Assembly (NCBI GenBank): GCA_025738555.1
Contig: JAOVFP010000009.1
Span: 4,402,001 to 4,466,000 of the forward strand
From: Cyathus striatus
Lineage: Eukaryota; Basidiomycota; Agaricomycetes; Agaricales; Nidulariaceae
Length of the DNA: 64,000 nt
Direction of reading: 5' to 3'
This document shows, one piece after another, positions 23,031 to 35,511 of the stretch (within the stretch, counting starts at the first letter, position 1; each line of letters starts with the position of its first letter). The position numbers were made by a program, and so were the translations under genes. The notes beneath the pieces are model-generated. The model was not told the DNA's origin and ran no database searches. It saw only the letters and a list, made by a program, of their open reading frames with translations.

Positions 23031-23500
23031 AACTAGTGTGTTTAATAGATGAGGCCTACTTATGTAATGACCTTCTAAATATATTATATTTCAATGGTCC
23101 CACCAGCTAGAGCCATTAGCCGAGCTGAAAAGGGCTGAGCTGTTGCAAGAACTGATGAGGGCCAAGCTGAGCTTAGCTGGACTGAGCTGTTAACAACACT
23201 ACTGTTGTGGCATTATGCTCGCGGTTGGGGACCATAGGTGACATTTAATACATTTAATTCTAATTGATTTACTTTTTATTGATTTTGTTACTGCAGTGAT
23301 TCTTTATTGATTCTATACTTCATTGATTTCACATTGATTGCAATTACTACAATGATTTCTAACTACATACAATTGATTGATTACATGGTAAATTTTGATT
23401 CCGACCTAGTATATTTAAAATCAATCAACCCCCCGGTGGGATGCAGTGTGCACCCTCACTGCTCACTGACAGCGATCAATCACAAAGAAAGCCACTGGTG

Positions 23501-23835
23501 ATATGATTGGCTGCATACACATGGGCCAGTGCCCTGCACTGACTCACCACGGACCTATAACTAAGCTACCATATGGGTAGGAAAGTACCATAGATAGAAA
23601 ACTGTAAAATAAGTGTTTAGTAAAAGTATATAGACGAGTAAGGGGGGAAGAAAACAGCAGGAACTGCACGGGCATTCTTCCCCCCACAGATCGGGCAGTG
23701 AATTAGAACGGAACAGAACAGAATTAGACACAGAATCAGATGTACCAAATTGAACTAGTGCTTGATTGAACTTGTGCTTGACAAAACTGTTGAAGTCCTA
23801 AGCATGTTCTAAAAATATTCAAGTCATTCTATTTT
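23501..23835 (+). mobile_element. Dispersed repeat R1, copy 1, right part
   Basis: After the right target duplication the R1 sequence resumes with TGGCTGCA and CTAAGCTACCATATGGGTAG, as in the 31.7 kb copy. Similarity fades at about 23,835. Confidence 0.65.
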
Positions 23836-24210
23836 AAAGCAGAATGAAGAAAGGCACAAGATTCATTGATTTTGTCACAAGTATGTCAGAAAAGAGCATA
23901 TACTGTACCTACCTGTATGGAAGAAATGGGGTTTGAGGCCGTGACAAGATTTTTTGACTCAACAATAGCAACAAGGGCTATTAAGTGCATGACAACCCTC
24001 AAACTTGGCAACCTAGATTGTCAGGTGGTGGGAAATAATGGAATATCCTGCGTAGTTCAATAGCTGAAGTTAATTACCATAAAGGTTAAGTTAAAGCTAA
24101 TATTAATATGACAATGAAAGCGATGTAGAAAGTATTTTAGTTATAATAAAGTGAATTTTTTTCCATCCTACTCACTGTTTCCTGCCTGAAACAATGAAAC
24201 ACTCTACAAT

Positions 24211-24710
24211 ATGGCTGAGAAGCTCTCAGGTCCACCTCAGAAGCTCATATCACAAATCAATCATCTTAAAAACCTCCTAAAAAATCTCTCTGAATCTCTA
24301 CCTCTTAAGCCCTCCTTTTCTTCATACAATTTCTATATTGACCCCTCTGAAATCACAGAATATGGTCCACTTGGTGCATTTTTAAGGTGCATAGAGATCA
24401 GTTTTGGGACCTACAAGAATAACAGTGGAACTATGGAACTATAGAACTCACAGAGCATGGTAGTTGTCTTGATGTCAACCTGATAGTGTTGATGAAATCA
24501 ACTGTCAAGGTTATGTCTGCAGCTGATTGCATTGTCTTCAAGGATGCCTGGCTCAAGAAGCTCATCACAACTGCTCAGCAGTATCAAAAGGCAAAAGTAG
24601 GGAAAAGAAAACATGCAAATGATATACCATTAGGTGTTACTAGCAATTCTCAAACAGATATTCTGCAGCCACTGGTGGCTGTCAACATGATTGATCACTA
24701 CCACTAAGCT
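24211..24710 (+). pseudogene. Decayed gene of unknown function, transposase-associated
   Basis: A 77-residue frame starts MAEKLSGPPQKLISQINHL and contains DPSEITEYGPLGAFLRC. A second frame further on reads VKVMSAADCIVFKDAWLKKL. Together they look like one protein broken by stops around 24,445-24,485. I do not recognise the family. It lies upstream of the pogo-like transposase on the same strand, separated by the AATCAAT-rich block, and may belong to the same element. Confidence 0.35.
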
Positions 24711-24724
24711 GTTGTTGTGCAAGA

Positions 24725-25215
24725 TCATTAAAATTAATAAATTTGAGATTAATCAATTCATTGAGTAGAAATCAATCTTTGTGTAGTTTAAAATCAATCC
24801 CAGTTCAATCTGAAATCATTAGAAATCATTGGAGTAAAATCAATGAGAATTAAAAAAGAAATCAATGAGAAATCAATAAGAAATCAATCAAAAATCAATC
24901 AAAAATCAACGGATAACTCGAAATTGTAATGTACCCAACTACAGGATATACTATATACTAGGGTGGTTAACTATATACATATACTTGATATATCTACTAC
25001 ACTATGAGTTCTTTTCTAACAAGTAAACTTTTCTCTATATTACACATACCTGGAGAGTGAAATCAATCCTTTTGGACTTTGTAGAATTATTGGTACAAGT
25101 CTGAAATCATTGGGGAGATCAATGTAAATTCCAAGGGAAATCAATGTGAAATAAAGGCTAAAATAAATGTGAATATCAATGTTATATAATATGAAAATCA
25201 TTGCTAAATTTAATG
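24725..25215. repeat. AATCAATG-rich block
   Basis: Two segments (24,725-24,910 and 25,060-25,215) contain many close copies of AAATCAATG or its variants, spaced about 9-12 bases apart. The same motif dominates the arms of the TIR element at 18.74-19.03 and 23.20-23.49 kb. Such clustered short repeats often serve as transposase-binding sites, which is inference here. Confidence 0.55.
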
Positions 25216-25259
25216 TTACCACTTAGAAGTATTCCAGCACCTGAACAAGAAGCCATGCA

Positions 25260-27214
25260 GAAGAGAGAGAGTGCCAGAGTTATGAAGGAAAGGGAGAGGG
25301 AATGAAAGATGGAGAAGCTGAGGGACAAGAAGAAGGAGCAGGTAAAAACACTGGCATGTGAATGTCAACAAAGGCATTGTGCAAAGCTTGCCAAAGTAAA
25401 GGAACTTGAAACAGATATTGATGATGCAAACAATACCTTGATGTGTGGGCAGGCAGACTTGAATAAAGCTGATGAGATTAGCATTAATGATCTTGCAGAA
25501 ATGTCACGTCCTGGGACCGAGGCATGCCATCAGGAGTGCAATGGGAAGCTAGGTGGAGCTAAACAAGATCATGCAAAACAGATGAATTGGTTTCACCTAC
25601 TGTTTTGGTTACATATTGATAAAACAAATTCAGAGGGCTTCATGAAATCCCAAACTCACAGAAATGATGATACTCAAACATGACCATCCAAAGCTATTCA
25701 AAACGATAACAAGGGGAACAATTTGGAAGTGGAAAGAGCCTGGGAAGAATGCTTGGTCAGAAAAGACAATTCAAAGTGTAAAAAATCGACACATACTTTC
25801 TGGTGCAGTGATATCTGGTGTTCTTGCAAAATACCCTGCTATTGTTGAAGGAGTAAAAATGATACTTTGAGATCTTCAGACATCTGGCATTCCAGTAAAT
25901 GTCATTATGGGACATTCCATTATCATTGCAGCAATTAAGAAGCATCAACCATCTTTTACAGTCTGATGGCTTCTGATGTTCAGAAATTTTCATTAGAGCA
26001 TTTTTTCAATCAGTGATGAACTGGAGTCTTTGGCAGGCAACCTGTGCTGCTGCTTGTATTCCAGCTGATGCACCTGACTCCTGTGAATGAACCTTCTTTC
26101 ATTTGGTGTATGCAATGAAGTGGGAGAATGTTCCACCTGCACTGGTTGTCAATGTTGATCAAATGGGAGTGTATATCTTGCCCAATAACAGTTGTACTTA
26201 CCATGACAAAGGTGACAAGCAAGTAGATGCAATTGCTAAAGAAGAGAAGTGTGCATATTCACTGCTTGTTGCAAGTACCACAGACAGTGATATCTTACCT
26301 TTCAAACAAGTATGGGGTGGATGATCACCTCAATCACTTCCCTCAGCATCAGCACCTGGTATGAGTACTGCACAAGCACTTGGGTTTCATTTTGCATATG
26401 CAGCAAGTGAAACCAATCCACAATATCATTTTAGCACACTGAAAATGATGAAAGAATGGATCAATGAAGTTTTAGCTCCTTACTGCCTCAGTATTATAGA
26501 GTGTGACAATCTCTGCCTAGATCAAAAATGATTTTATACATTGATTGCTATCCTGTTCATGCAGGCAAGCCTTTCTGTTTGTTCGTTTTCAATAAGCACA
26601 AGTATATTATTCTCATATTTGTGCCACACAACTGTACACCTATATTTCAACCAACAGATGTTGGTTTCTAGCAACCAGTGAAGCACATATTAAAGCAGGC
26701 TTTGTTCCAATATCTCACTGATGTACATCAGCAGCAGATTTCTTCAGGTCTTAATCCAGAAGACATTCGTTTAACAACATCACTTCCAAAACTTCATGAT
26801 GCTTCTGTTGCTGGCATAGTAAAAGCTTACAATTTTCTTAAAAGTCTGGATGGGCAAGATCTCATTAGAATGGTACATATTTTATCTACAAATTATTGTT
26901 TCTCATTCATGATCTAACTTATGCAATAGGCTTGGAGAAAATCTGCTGTGAAGAATTGGTGCCTTTCAGCAGAATGTTTAGCAGGTTAAGAAGCTCAGGA
27001 TGCATTGAGTGAGTATCTTGTATGTGATCACACCTTGCACAATGAAATTCAGGCTCAGGTTGGAACTGTAGAGGGGCTTTACCAGCAAACTCCCAGCAGT
27101 GAGAATGAATTGGATCATTTTGCATGTGATGACTCAAATATCCCCCTACATGCTGTGATTCAAGACACTGAATGTAGATATTGCTCCATATTTGGTTGCT
27201 CAGATCACACATGA
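25260..27214 (+). pseudogene. Decayed pogo/DDE-1-like transposase
   Basis: Fragments in changing frames read KWENVPPALVVNVDQMGVYI (26,115-26,180), then GDKQVDAIAKEEK, LLVASTTDSDILPFKQVW and, near 26,530, ILIDC-like text around MILYIDCYPVH. These match the first and second catalytic-Asp neighbourhoods of DDE-1 (pogo-like) transposases. The 26,678-26,880 frame, HILKQALFQYLTDVHQQQ onwards, is the C-terminal part; a likely intron follows (about 26,872-26,930). The N-terminal half (25,309-25,870) is Lys/Glu-rich and includes AVISGVLAKYPAIVEG. There are several stops and frameshifts, so the copy is dead. Confidence 0.6.
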
Positions 27215-27349
27215 TGAAGGTGGAGATGGTTTGGTTTCAGCAGGATCAAGTGAAGATGTCTGGCAGTTTGATGATAATGGACACTGCTGGCTAGATACAA
27301 AAGTAATACCTATTGAAAATGATAACACAGCAGATATTCAATAAATATA

Positions 27350-28880
27350 TAGTGTTATTTACTTATTTTTCGCATTTTTTTTAATTAAAAAGATTTTTAG
27401 TATGTCAAGGCTCTGAGCTAGCAACAGGACCTGCATGATGCATGATGTTGCCTCCATACAGGCAGGTACAGTAATAAAGGCCATCTCAACAAGGAATTCC
27501 AGGAAGGACAAAGATCACGTGACTTTCCCACCCCCCAGTGGTTACAATGGTGAAACTAAGATTGTCCTGTATAAGAGTCTTATCACACTCTAGACTGAAC
27601 CAACAATCATTCACTCTACCCAACTATCTGTAGGAAACTCTATTTGAATTCAATGTAGATACAGTGTTATAATATAGTACATAACTATGACTAGTGGCTA
27701 GCAATGCTACACTTATTGTTACATTAGTATATACATTACATTGAATCACCCATGCATCTTACCTTTTTGGCTTCTTACTTATGAGTACAACTCTAACCTA
27801 CTAATCTTGAGGCAGCAAAAAATAGAGGTTTCATCCCTCTTTTATACATCTCTGGTGATTATTTTAGTCAGCTTAAAGCTGGTTCTTGCATAGTCTAAGC
27901 ATGCATCTGCAAGTTCCAGGTCTAGACAAGATCTTTATCCCAGTCAATCCAGATTTGGTCTCTGTCAGTCTATATCCACACTTTCTCCCCACTGGTTTTT
28001 GATCAACAATATGTACCAGCCTTGCACCAGCCAGTGTTCCAAACAAGCAAATTATACAGAAAAACTATTAACAATATTAGTACACATTTTGTGGGTTATA
28101 TTGTTGATATTGCAGTGGATAAGTTAAGGATAGGTAGTGGTATTGGTGGGCAGAGAAAAACAAAGTAAGTAAGTTGCCCAGCTACAGAGCTAATACTGTG
28201 AGGGTTTACAATGAATGAGTAATATTATCCTAATGTTGAAAGCTAGACTTAAGATTATAAAAGTTGTAAAATCAGTTGTGATACACCCTGGTTGTCATAA
28301 CTGGCCTTGTGCACTATTTGGATCTTATAATGCCTTGTACATGTATTGAGAAGTCATCACCTGTGCCTTGCAATTACCTTACAATATATTACAAGGAGAA
28401 TTAAGACTTAAGATCTTGCAAGACGATTTCGGTTTTCATGACAACACCCACTCAATATGAAACCAATCTCATATCATAGATAAAGTACTCATTTACTAAA
28501 GGTTTACACTAACATTTAGATTCAGAGGAATACATCAGTGTTATCATCTACTCAAGAACCATAACAGAAACCTTGAAGGAGACCATATTCTAATTCATCA
28601 AACTGGAACCTATAAGAGAGCATTAGCAATACAAGGGAGTGATTTACATACCACATTGAACAAAACAAAAGGAAAGGAAATAGAAGGAAGGAAAAGGGTA
28701 TGATAGTCTGACCAGTGACATGGAGCATGGAGAGTATGGAAAATATAAAAGTGGTGCAAGTATTAGAATGCCATTGGGTGATGGAGGTAGGGTGAGCTGG
28801 GGTGAGCACTTAGCAGTGAGAGTTAACAGGAAGTCAGGAACCAACCTACTATAGTTGATCAGATGTTAGTGTTCTGATAT
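27350..28880. other. AT-rich, CpG-poor stretch, nothing recognised
   Basis: No supported gene or repeat. The few open frames are short and low in complexity. Confidence 0.4.
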
Positions 28881-28882
28881 AT

Positions 28883-29625
28883 CACTGTCACAGCGGGCTT
28901 TTGGCTGTCCTGTTTGAGTTGTCCTTTGGCCTGTCGTGTTGTCTGTCCTGTTCCGCATCAGACACGTGTTCGTCACAACTTTTGAACCAGCTCATGATTG
29001 CTTACAAATTGATCTAGAACAAAGGCTGAATTACTTAGGCTCATTAAAAAACGATGCAATGTTGCAATTGTATACTATTGGAAAAGAATGACCTCACTAT
29101 GTTCATCCATACTAGTTTATGTATAATTATGTATACTATCATCTAGTAATAATTTCACTTCATAGTTATTGAGGAGAAGTTGTGAAGTATTTTATATGAC
29201 ATGCCTTTTAAGTTATATTGACTTCATTGGGAATGAATTTTAAACAAAGAGAAGACACGAAGGGAAATTTTCGCTCTACAGAAGGTACTTTAATTAATTC
29301 TTGCATCTACTACACAAATCACCAGTAGTAAGCAACACAGATCTGTACATTTAAGAAGAATAGCAGTATAATAAACAATATAATACATTAAAATGTGTGT
29401 ACAGTACTGCTTATAATATTCAGATGGTACATAACAAACTTTTAATGTATGAATATATTCTCGGCACACCACATGGGTCAGTTCAATTTTTCGGGGACTT
29501 TCATCAACACGTTCCTAACCAGTTCAGTACGTGTGACATCATGACTGATGGCTGAACATGACAGGTAGCACGACAGGCCAAAGGACAGCTGCAACTGGAC
29601 AGCTAAAAGCCTGCTGTGTGTAGTG
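28883..29625. mobile_element. Non-autonomous TIR element, possibly CACTA-like
   Basis: The left end reads CACTGTCACAGCGGGCTTTT. The right end, inverted, reads CACTACACACAGCAGGCTTT. Similarity continues inward for about 100 bases through GGCTGTCC and CTTTGGCCTGTCGTG. CACTA ends fit the CACTA superfamily. The expected 3-bp duplication was not seen (TAT against TTG), so the class is uncertain. It has no coding capacity. Confidence 0.55.
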
Positions 29626-31156
29626 TTGTCATAGCATGATGAGGTGAGCTTTTGAATGCCATTGATAGCTTTGACTGGGAACCAATGCAAAGTGAACACT
29701 TTGTGGACACTAACCTGGACTCTGCAAACACCTTCCCAAGGGCCTACAGATTTTGACATTGCCTGGCGTTGCATGTGACATTGTGTGACATTGCTTATTT
29801 ATTTTTGACATTGCTACATATATTAGTGCTGGGTCCTATGTTCAAGTCCCAACTGTGTAGTTAGTAATAAATACAATCAATAAGTAGGATTGCACAAGAT
29901 GGATCTTCTTTCATTTTAATAATATATATTAGCACTGGATGGGGGGGGGGGGAGGGGGTATAACAAATAATACTTACATTCCCACAGTGAAATACCTATA
30001 TTTTGTCACTTGTGTACAATATTTCTAATACTATTTAGATTTTAGCTGGCTGGTAGTTTTGTAAATTTATGATATATACTAATAACAAATAGACATTGGT
30101 AGAAAATTGAGATACATGAACTCTACTCATTTTTTACAAGTTACAGAAATCTGAAATAAGGATTTTGATGTTGCCTGTGACATTGCCAATCTGAGAATTG
30201 ATATTGTGACATTAGAGAAGTTCAAAATTGATCAAATCATAGCACCAAGACCTGTTACCATATCATGTGGACAGCTTGTCTTAACTTTCAATTTTGACAC
30301 CCCCAGTTTTGTCAGCCTCACAACAATATGCACTGCTGTCTAGATATGTTGGGGATTGAATAACACTGATGCCATTTCTGTTCATCAGTAGTTTGTGCTG
30401 TACTTTCATATACAATTCATACATTTCTCTAATTAATGGTACTTAACTTAGATAGTTACTTTTTTATGACTATAGCTTAACTTTGAGGCCTTGAAATGGA
30501 CTTTAATATTACTTTACTTAATAGTATTACTTTGGCATTACTTCTAGTACAAAATGTAGCATTAAATTGTCTACTTATTGTAGATACCATACTAAAGTAG
30601 CTCACTTGCATATCTGCTCAGTCAAATTGCAGGTTAAGATAGGCATATGTAACTTAAAGAGCCAATGCAAAACCTATTATCAGTGCTGCACAGATATTTA
30701 TACAGAGTTTGATCTTGTACCAGCTGGCCACTGGATATTGGCTGGATAGCTGCAACATGTTACAGTGCTTTGCATATCAATATAGGCTTTAAACTCTACT
30801 AGTGCATAGCTGAGTTATATGACTATCAATGGTGACCCCCACAGCCAAACCACTGGAATTTAGTGGCTCCACTGGTTTCCACTGTGCTTGCTTGCCTACA
30901 GCTAGAGCTGTTATCCATTTTGGGATGGTCTGGTCAATTACACCTCCAGACTGGCATGGATCATGCTGCCGGTGGAACTGAGCTATATGCTACCGAAATT
31001 GTAAGTCTATATCGATATGCAAAGTGCTGTAAAGGTCTGACAGATCTTGCCAAGCACTCCCAAAGGCATGCGCAATGATACGAGCTCAAAGCAATGGATT
31101 TGATGTGCATCAGTCATGGGAAGTGGTTCACATAGCACCATCAACTCATATCATAC
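29626..31156. other. AT-rich stretch with poly-G run
   Basis: No supported gene. A run of 12 G followed by AGGGGG lies at 29,941-29,958. Open frames at 30,567 and 30,863 carry no motif. Confidence 0.4.
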
Positions 31157-32045
31157 TGATATGTGGGTAAATGAATAGCATGTACTTTATTTAATTTCTA
31201 TATCTTATACTTGTGAGATTTCGAACTGAGGCATTGAGTCGGACACCAAGGGGAGGGACCGAGGTCCTGTGTCGCCTCCCATAAACTATCAAGGGATATA
31301 ATTTATTTTATAAAACCGACATGCTATAGCTGACCCAAAAGTATCAGATGAGACCCTATAAAAACAGCATGACATGTACTCAGAACAAAGGATAAAGAAT
31401 GGAAACAGTACAATGACAACTTGACAACGTACCTGAGCTCTAGACCCAATAACCGGGTACCAGGAGGGGTGTGATAGTGGTAGATTATCAGATGCTGATG
31501 TAGAGAATGTAATACGTGAAAGAAACAGGCGCAGCGATGACACAATGATGAGTTATTGAGGAAGCGGCAAGCCAAGTGGGAACACATCACACATCACTGC
31601 CACAGTTTCCGAATTAGGAAGGTGCTTATGGAAGCATGTGCGCGCTGTCGCAATAGCGCAATAGATAAGGAATGTGGTAGCGCCGTATGATTGGCTGCAC
31701 ACAGATGGACTGGTGCTCCGCACTGACTCACTCCGGACCTAGAACTAAGCTACCATATGGGTAGGAAAGTACTATAGATAGAGAACTGTAAAATAAGCAT
31801 TGAGTAATTGTATATAGATGAGTGAGGAGGGAATGAAACACCAGGAACTGCACGGGCATTCTTCCCCCCCACAGACAGGGTGGTGTATCAGACAGAAGTA
31901 CCAGAAATAGTATATAGTTTTGATGTACCAAATTGAATTGCACCTGAACTGTTGACTTGTACTCGATCTGATTTAAAGCCTGACAGTTATAATTAAATTG
32001 TCGAAGTCCCACCGTGTTTTAAAAATAGACCGATCACATTCTAAA
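31157..32045 (+). mobile_element. Dispersed repeat R1, copy 2 (empty-site copy)
   Basis: It begins TGATATGTGGGTAAATGAA, matching copy 1 at 17,560. It continues with the same blocks but with more C-to-T and G-to-A differences and without about 540 internal bases. At about 31,680-31,710 it reads GCGCCGTATGATTGGCTGC straight through, the point where copy 1 carries the TIR element. This supports the boundaries of that insertion. Confidence 0.7.
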
Positions 32046-33250
32046 TTTAGTTTGACTTTGAAAGAATTGAAATCCATGTGCCCTCGAACTTACAAAATCT
32101 TCATCAGGAAAAATCCTGTTCACTAAAAAAGCCAATTTCAGGGAAATTAAGTGAAAAAGAGCAGAAATAAGGTTGAAAAAGGGAAATAAGTACTATTAGT
32201 GATAATAGTAAGGTCCCAACCTTATTCCATTCTTTTTTAGTTCAGATAAGGACTGATAAGTTCATTTAAGGGGTAATATGCCCACATAAACAAAACCTGG
32301 ATGCTTATAAGCACACATTACTTTTCACTCAGTGCAGTATACAATAGGTTTCAGTTAATTATATATTGTTATTGTATTACAATGAAAGTGGTTACATTAA
32401 TATATACATAATATATCTAATTACAACAGTCCCCTAAAGATATAGCATATGCACTCCACAACATCCAGCTACACATATCCCCCTTTCCATTATCCAGCAG
32501 CAAGCAGCACTCACTCAATGACAACATATGCACCCCACAACATCCAGCTACACATATCCTTCCATATCCACCCCCTTTCCATCATCCAGCAGCACCAGCT
32601 ACACAATGACAGCAACTAGAGTGCTCCTGTACATGATAAGCACACACATAAGAAGACAACTCAAATACATACCTGGAAATAAAGACCATAAGTATAAGTA
32701 ATGACCAAACACACAATACAAGTTCAAGTGGAGGACAAGCCCATAAGTTGGAAAGCAGTGAGACTGGTGGAAGTTATTGAAGCGGACTTGAGTGCGGATA
32801 TAGAAGTCGGATCTTGAAGTAGAAACCCAGCATTTTACTAGACAAACAGATACAAATGACAGGCAGGGGAAGGAGGAAGGGGAAGGCAGGAACTTAGAAA
32901 AGGTGGGGGAATTGAAAGAAGCACGACAACCATTGACGTGTCAAGACCTGTCAAGACTTGAGTTCAACAAGCACATGCTTCAATCAAGGCCAAACAAAGT
33001 GAAGTGATCACATGCTGACTTTCTTGCTTGCCATGACCACTTCACTTTATAGCTTGCTGTTTGAACTTAATGTTTAAACCTTCATACAGTACATCTAACT
33101 TGTATGTAACTTATTTCTCCCCCAAATTAACAATGATGTAGGCTATGTTGTGTGCTCCCCCACCATGATATTGGTTCTTAACTACAGTTTAATTACTAGA
33201 AAGTATTGTACATGTACTTAATCTATTGCCTTTAGCCATTGAATGGAATA
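32046..33250. other. CpG-poor stretch with an 80-bp direct duplication
   Basis: Two adjacent units (about 32,444-32,524 and 32,525-32,611) share GCACTCCACAACATCCAGCT-like text and CTACACATATCC, CTTTCCAT and ATCCAGCAGCA. The rest has no supported gene. Confidence 0.5.
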
Positions 33251-33256
33251 TATATA

Positions 33257-33566
33257 CAGTGCCATCCGGGATTGACGAAATTATGTGTATTTTAGGTATG
33301 TTATACTACTGCTTAAGAGCTTCAAAACGCGTTATTAAACATAAAATTATGAGCTGTGGGTCATTTGTAATTGTCGAGGCGTTCTGGCGACTTTCGCTAA
33401 AAATAGCCAAATGATGCGACAAATAGCAAAAGTCGCCAGAACGCCTCGACAATTACAAATGACCCACAGCTCATAATTTTATGTTTAATAACGCGTTTTG
33501 AAGCTCTTAAGCAGTAGTATAACATACCTAAAATACACGTAATTTCGTCGATCCCAGATAATGTGG
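33257..33566. mobile_element. Near-perfect foldback MITE (TA duplication)
   Basis: About 130-base arms (33,257-33,397 and about 33,436-33,566) are nearly identical inverted copies around a loop of about 40 bases. Flanking TA is present on both sides (33,255-33,256 and 33,567-33,568). The left end is CAGTGCCATCCGGGATTGAC. In the inner 115 bases the arms differ at only a few positions, mostly T against C in a CpG context. TA duplication and CAGT ends fit a Tc1/mariner-derived MITE. A transcript across it would fold into a long hairpin. Confidence 0.88.
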
Positions 33567-33589
33567 TAAAGGTCGCAATACAGTCAAAA

Positions 33590-35511
33590 CCTCACCCTTT
33601 TTTGTCACTTCTTGTAGCATTATTCTGTGCATATAAAAATTTGCAAAAATCATAATCATCTGGAAGTGTATCTGCACTATGTAGTGAACTCACCTCCCCT
33701 GGGAATGAAGACAGAATCTGAGAGTTCAGAGCATCCACATCATCATTTCAACTTGACAGAATCATTTACTCTGCATAGTACTCATCAGCATGTCCTTCAG
33801 CTGATGAAAGTCCAGGGTAGATAGTTGAAATCAGTGACTCCACAGTATTGGAAGTGCACTTGAAGTGGTTTGGAATTTGGATATCCTCATTAATAGTGTG
33901 CTCTCCATGTCCAACACCCAGTTGCCATAAAGCAAATTGTCATTCAGATTCATTCTCCACATTCAGTCACATGTTATGTTGCAAGTGAATCACTGTAACA
34001 TCTGCCCAAAGATCAGATCTCTGAAGGCATGCTATACAATTTGAGGTCAGCTCCCTCACTGCTGCCAGTCACCTCCAAACACTACAGTGCATCCTCCAAA
34101 TGGTCATTCATCATGATGAAGGCCTTTGAAAGTGTGACTCACTGCCTCATGGGTATGTTGGTGCTGCATTGGTGCCTCATCCCAAATCACAACATCTGCC
34201 TTCTCAATCAACCCAGCAAGATCAGACTTCTGTGCAATATTGCACATTGATCTCTCATTGATGTCAATTGGTATCTTGAACACGGGGTGAGCTGTTTGCC
34301 CTCCAACAATTAGAAGAGCAGCAATCCCTGATAATGCAACAACAATCACTATCATTCCCTCCCTCTGAAGGTAATAGCATAGTGTGTTGTACACATAGGT
34401 CTTTCCTGTTCCTCCTGGGCCATGAAAGAAGAACAGTTCCCCAGATTTTGACTCAATTGCCTGCACTATCTGATCAAAGGCTGCCTGCTGCTCATCATTC
34501 AAAGTTGCAAGTCACTCCTGACCCAAAGCATGCTGTTCCACTACATCATATGCAGTGTATACTGCAATTAATGGATTGTTTGTCTGGTCAACCCTCCTGT
34601 TGTTGGCTCACTGCTCCCATTCACACCAGTTTTCTGTTGGTAGTGGCATATCTTTCCATTCTGACAGAGTCTTTCAGAACTTATTAGAAATTTATCAATC
34701 AGATACAGCCCATAATCATAGATTTATTGCTCTGTAGAATCTGCAAGATCAAGGTGTGTTTGAATAATATGTCCCAGATTATTGCAGATGTGTTCCTTAA
34801 ACTCATTCCAGAGTCCCACATAATCCACAGGTCTACAGTCTCAAAGAATTGTCCCAAACAGGCTGCACAGCTGATAACCTGTCTTCATAGCAGCAGCATC
34901 TAGAAAACACTCTCTCCATTCACCATTATCCTGCAGAAGTCCTAAAGCCAGATATGCCTGTCTGAATGTATGATGCACAGCTCCATCAACTGTTTGCAAG
35001 TCAGCAAAGGATTTTGCACCCTTGACCACTGTCAGCAATGTTCGCAGGTAGAATCACTCCCCAGCATTTGGATGAACAAAGTATGTCCATCCAATGGCAA
35101 ATCCTCACTGTCAAACTGTCCACTTGTGCTCATTTTTATTCCACACAAAGGTATTGGACATGTCCTGCTACAGAATCTCCTGTGCCACTCAGTATTCAAT
35201 GTTGGCCTTAAAGTAAGCAGTAAGAGTGGTATCTTGGGTTGATGCACACTCCATCACCTCCTGCATATCTTCAGCATTCTGATCATATATAACAGATGGC
35301 TTATTTGGAAGATGAATTGACAGCTGAACTACATTTGAGACCTCTTCATGCAATTTAAATGCAAACAGTCACTACAGGGCCTCACAGGGAGAGACATGGT
35401 GAGCATCCAAGAATGTCTTCATCTCATCTAGTTCCCTTGAATACTCCACTGTAGCATGATTATAGCCTTTGAAAATGTACTTGTAAATGTACTTGATTGC
35501 CTTGATAGAGG
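33590..35511 (-). pseudogene. Helitron piece 5: Rep tyrosine motif and PIF1-type helicase
   Basis: On the minus strand, right after the 9-bp junction, comes IKAIKYIYKYIFKGYNHATV, which holds the two-tyrosine motif of Helitron Rep. Then LFAFKLHEEVSNVVQLSIHL, FVWNKNEHKW, FYLRTLLTVVKGAKSFADLQ and the helicase follow. The helicase shows GPGGTGKT (Walker A, near 34,415), VVIWDEAPM (Walker B), PFGGCTVVFGGDWQQ and NDDVDALNSQILSSFPGEV. Several stops replace Arg, as CGA-to-TGA changes would give, so it is inactive. The frame fades at about 33,590 next to the foldback MITE. The last helicase motifs and the Helitron 3' end (CTRR with hairpin) are missing. Confidence 0.88.

Larger units (their letters stand above)
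18736..23500. mobile_element. Large non-autonomous TIR element, carrier of nested insertions
   Basis: Inverted arms of about 290 bases lie at 18,741-19,030 and 23,204-23,495, sharing GTGGCTTT ends and long AATCAAT-rich blocks. The element is bounded by ATATGAT at 18,729-18,735 and 23,501-23,507. The copy of R1 at 31.7 kb reads straight through this point. Removing the LINE and two MITEs leaves about 1.2 kb without coding capacity. Long arms suggest a MULE-type element, but the 7-bp duplication is one or two short of the usual 8-9, so the superfamily is open. Confidence 0.8.

Noticed and set aside
29941..29958. Poly-G run as telomere or structural signal
   Set aside because: A single homopolymer run without repeated telomeric units.
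33257..33566. Assembly artefact explaining the palindrome
   Set aside because: The arms are not identical and TA target sites flank matching Tc1-like ends, which fits a real MITE.
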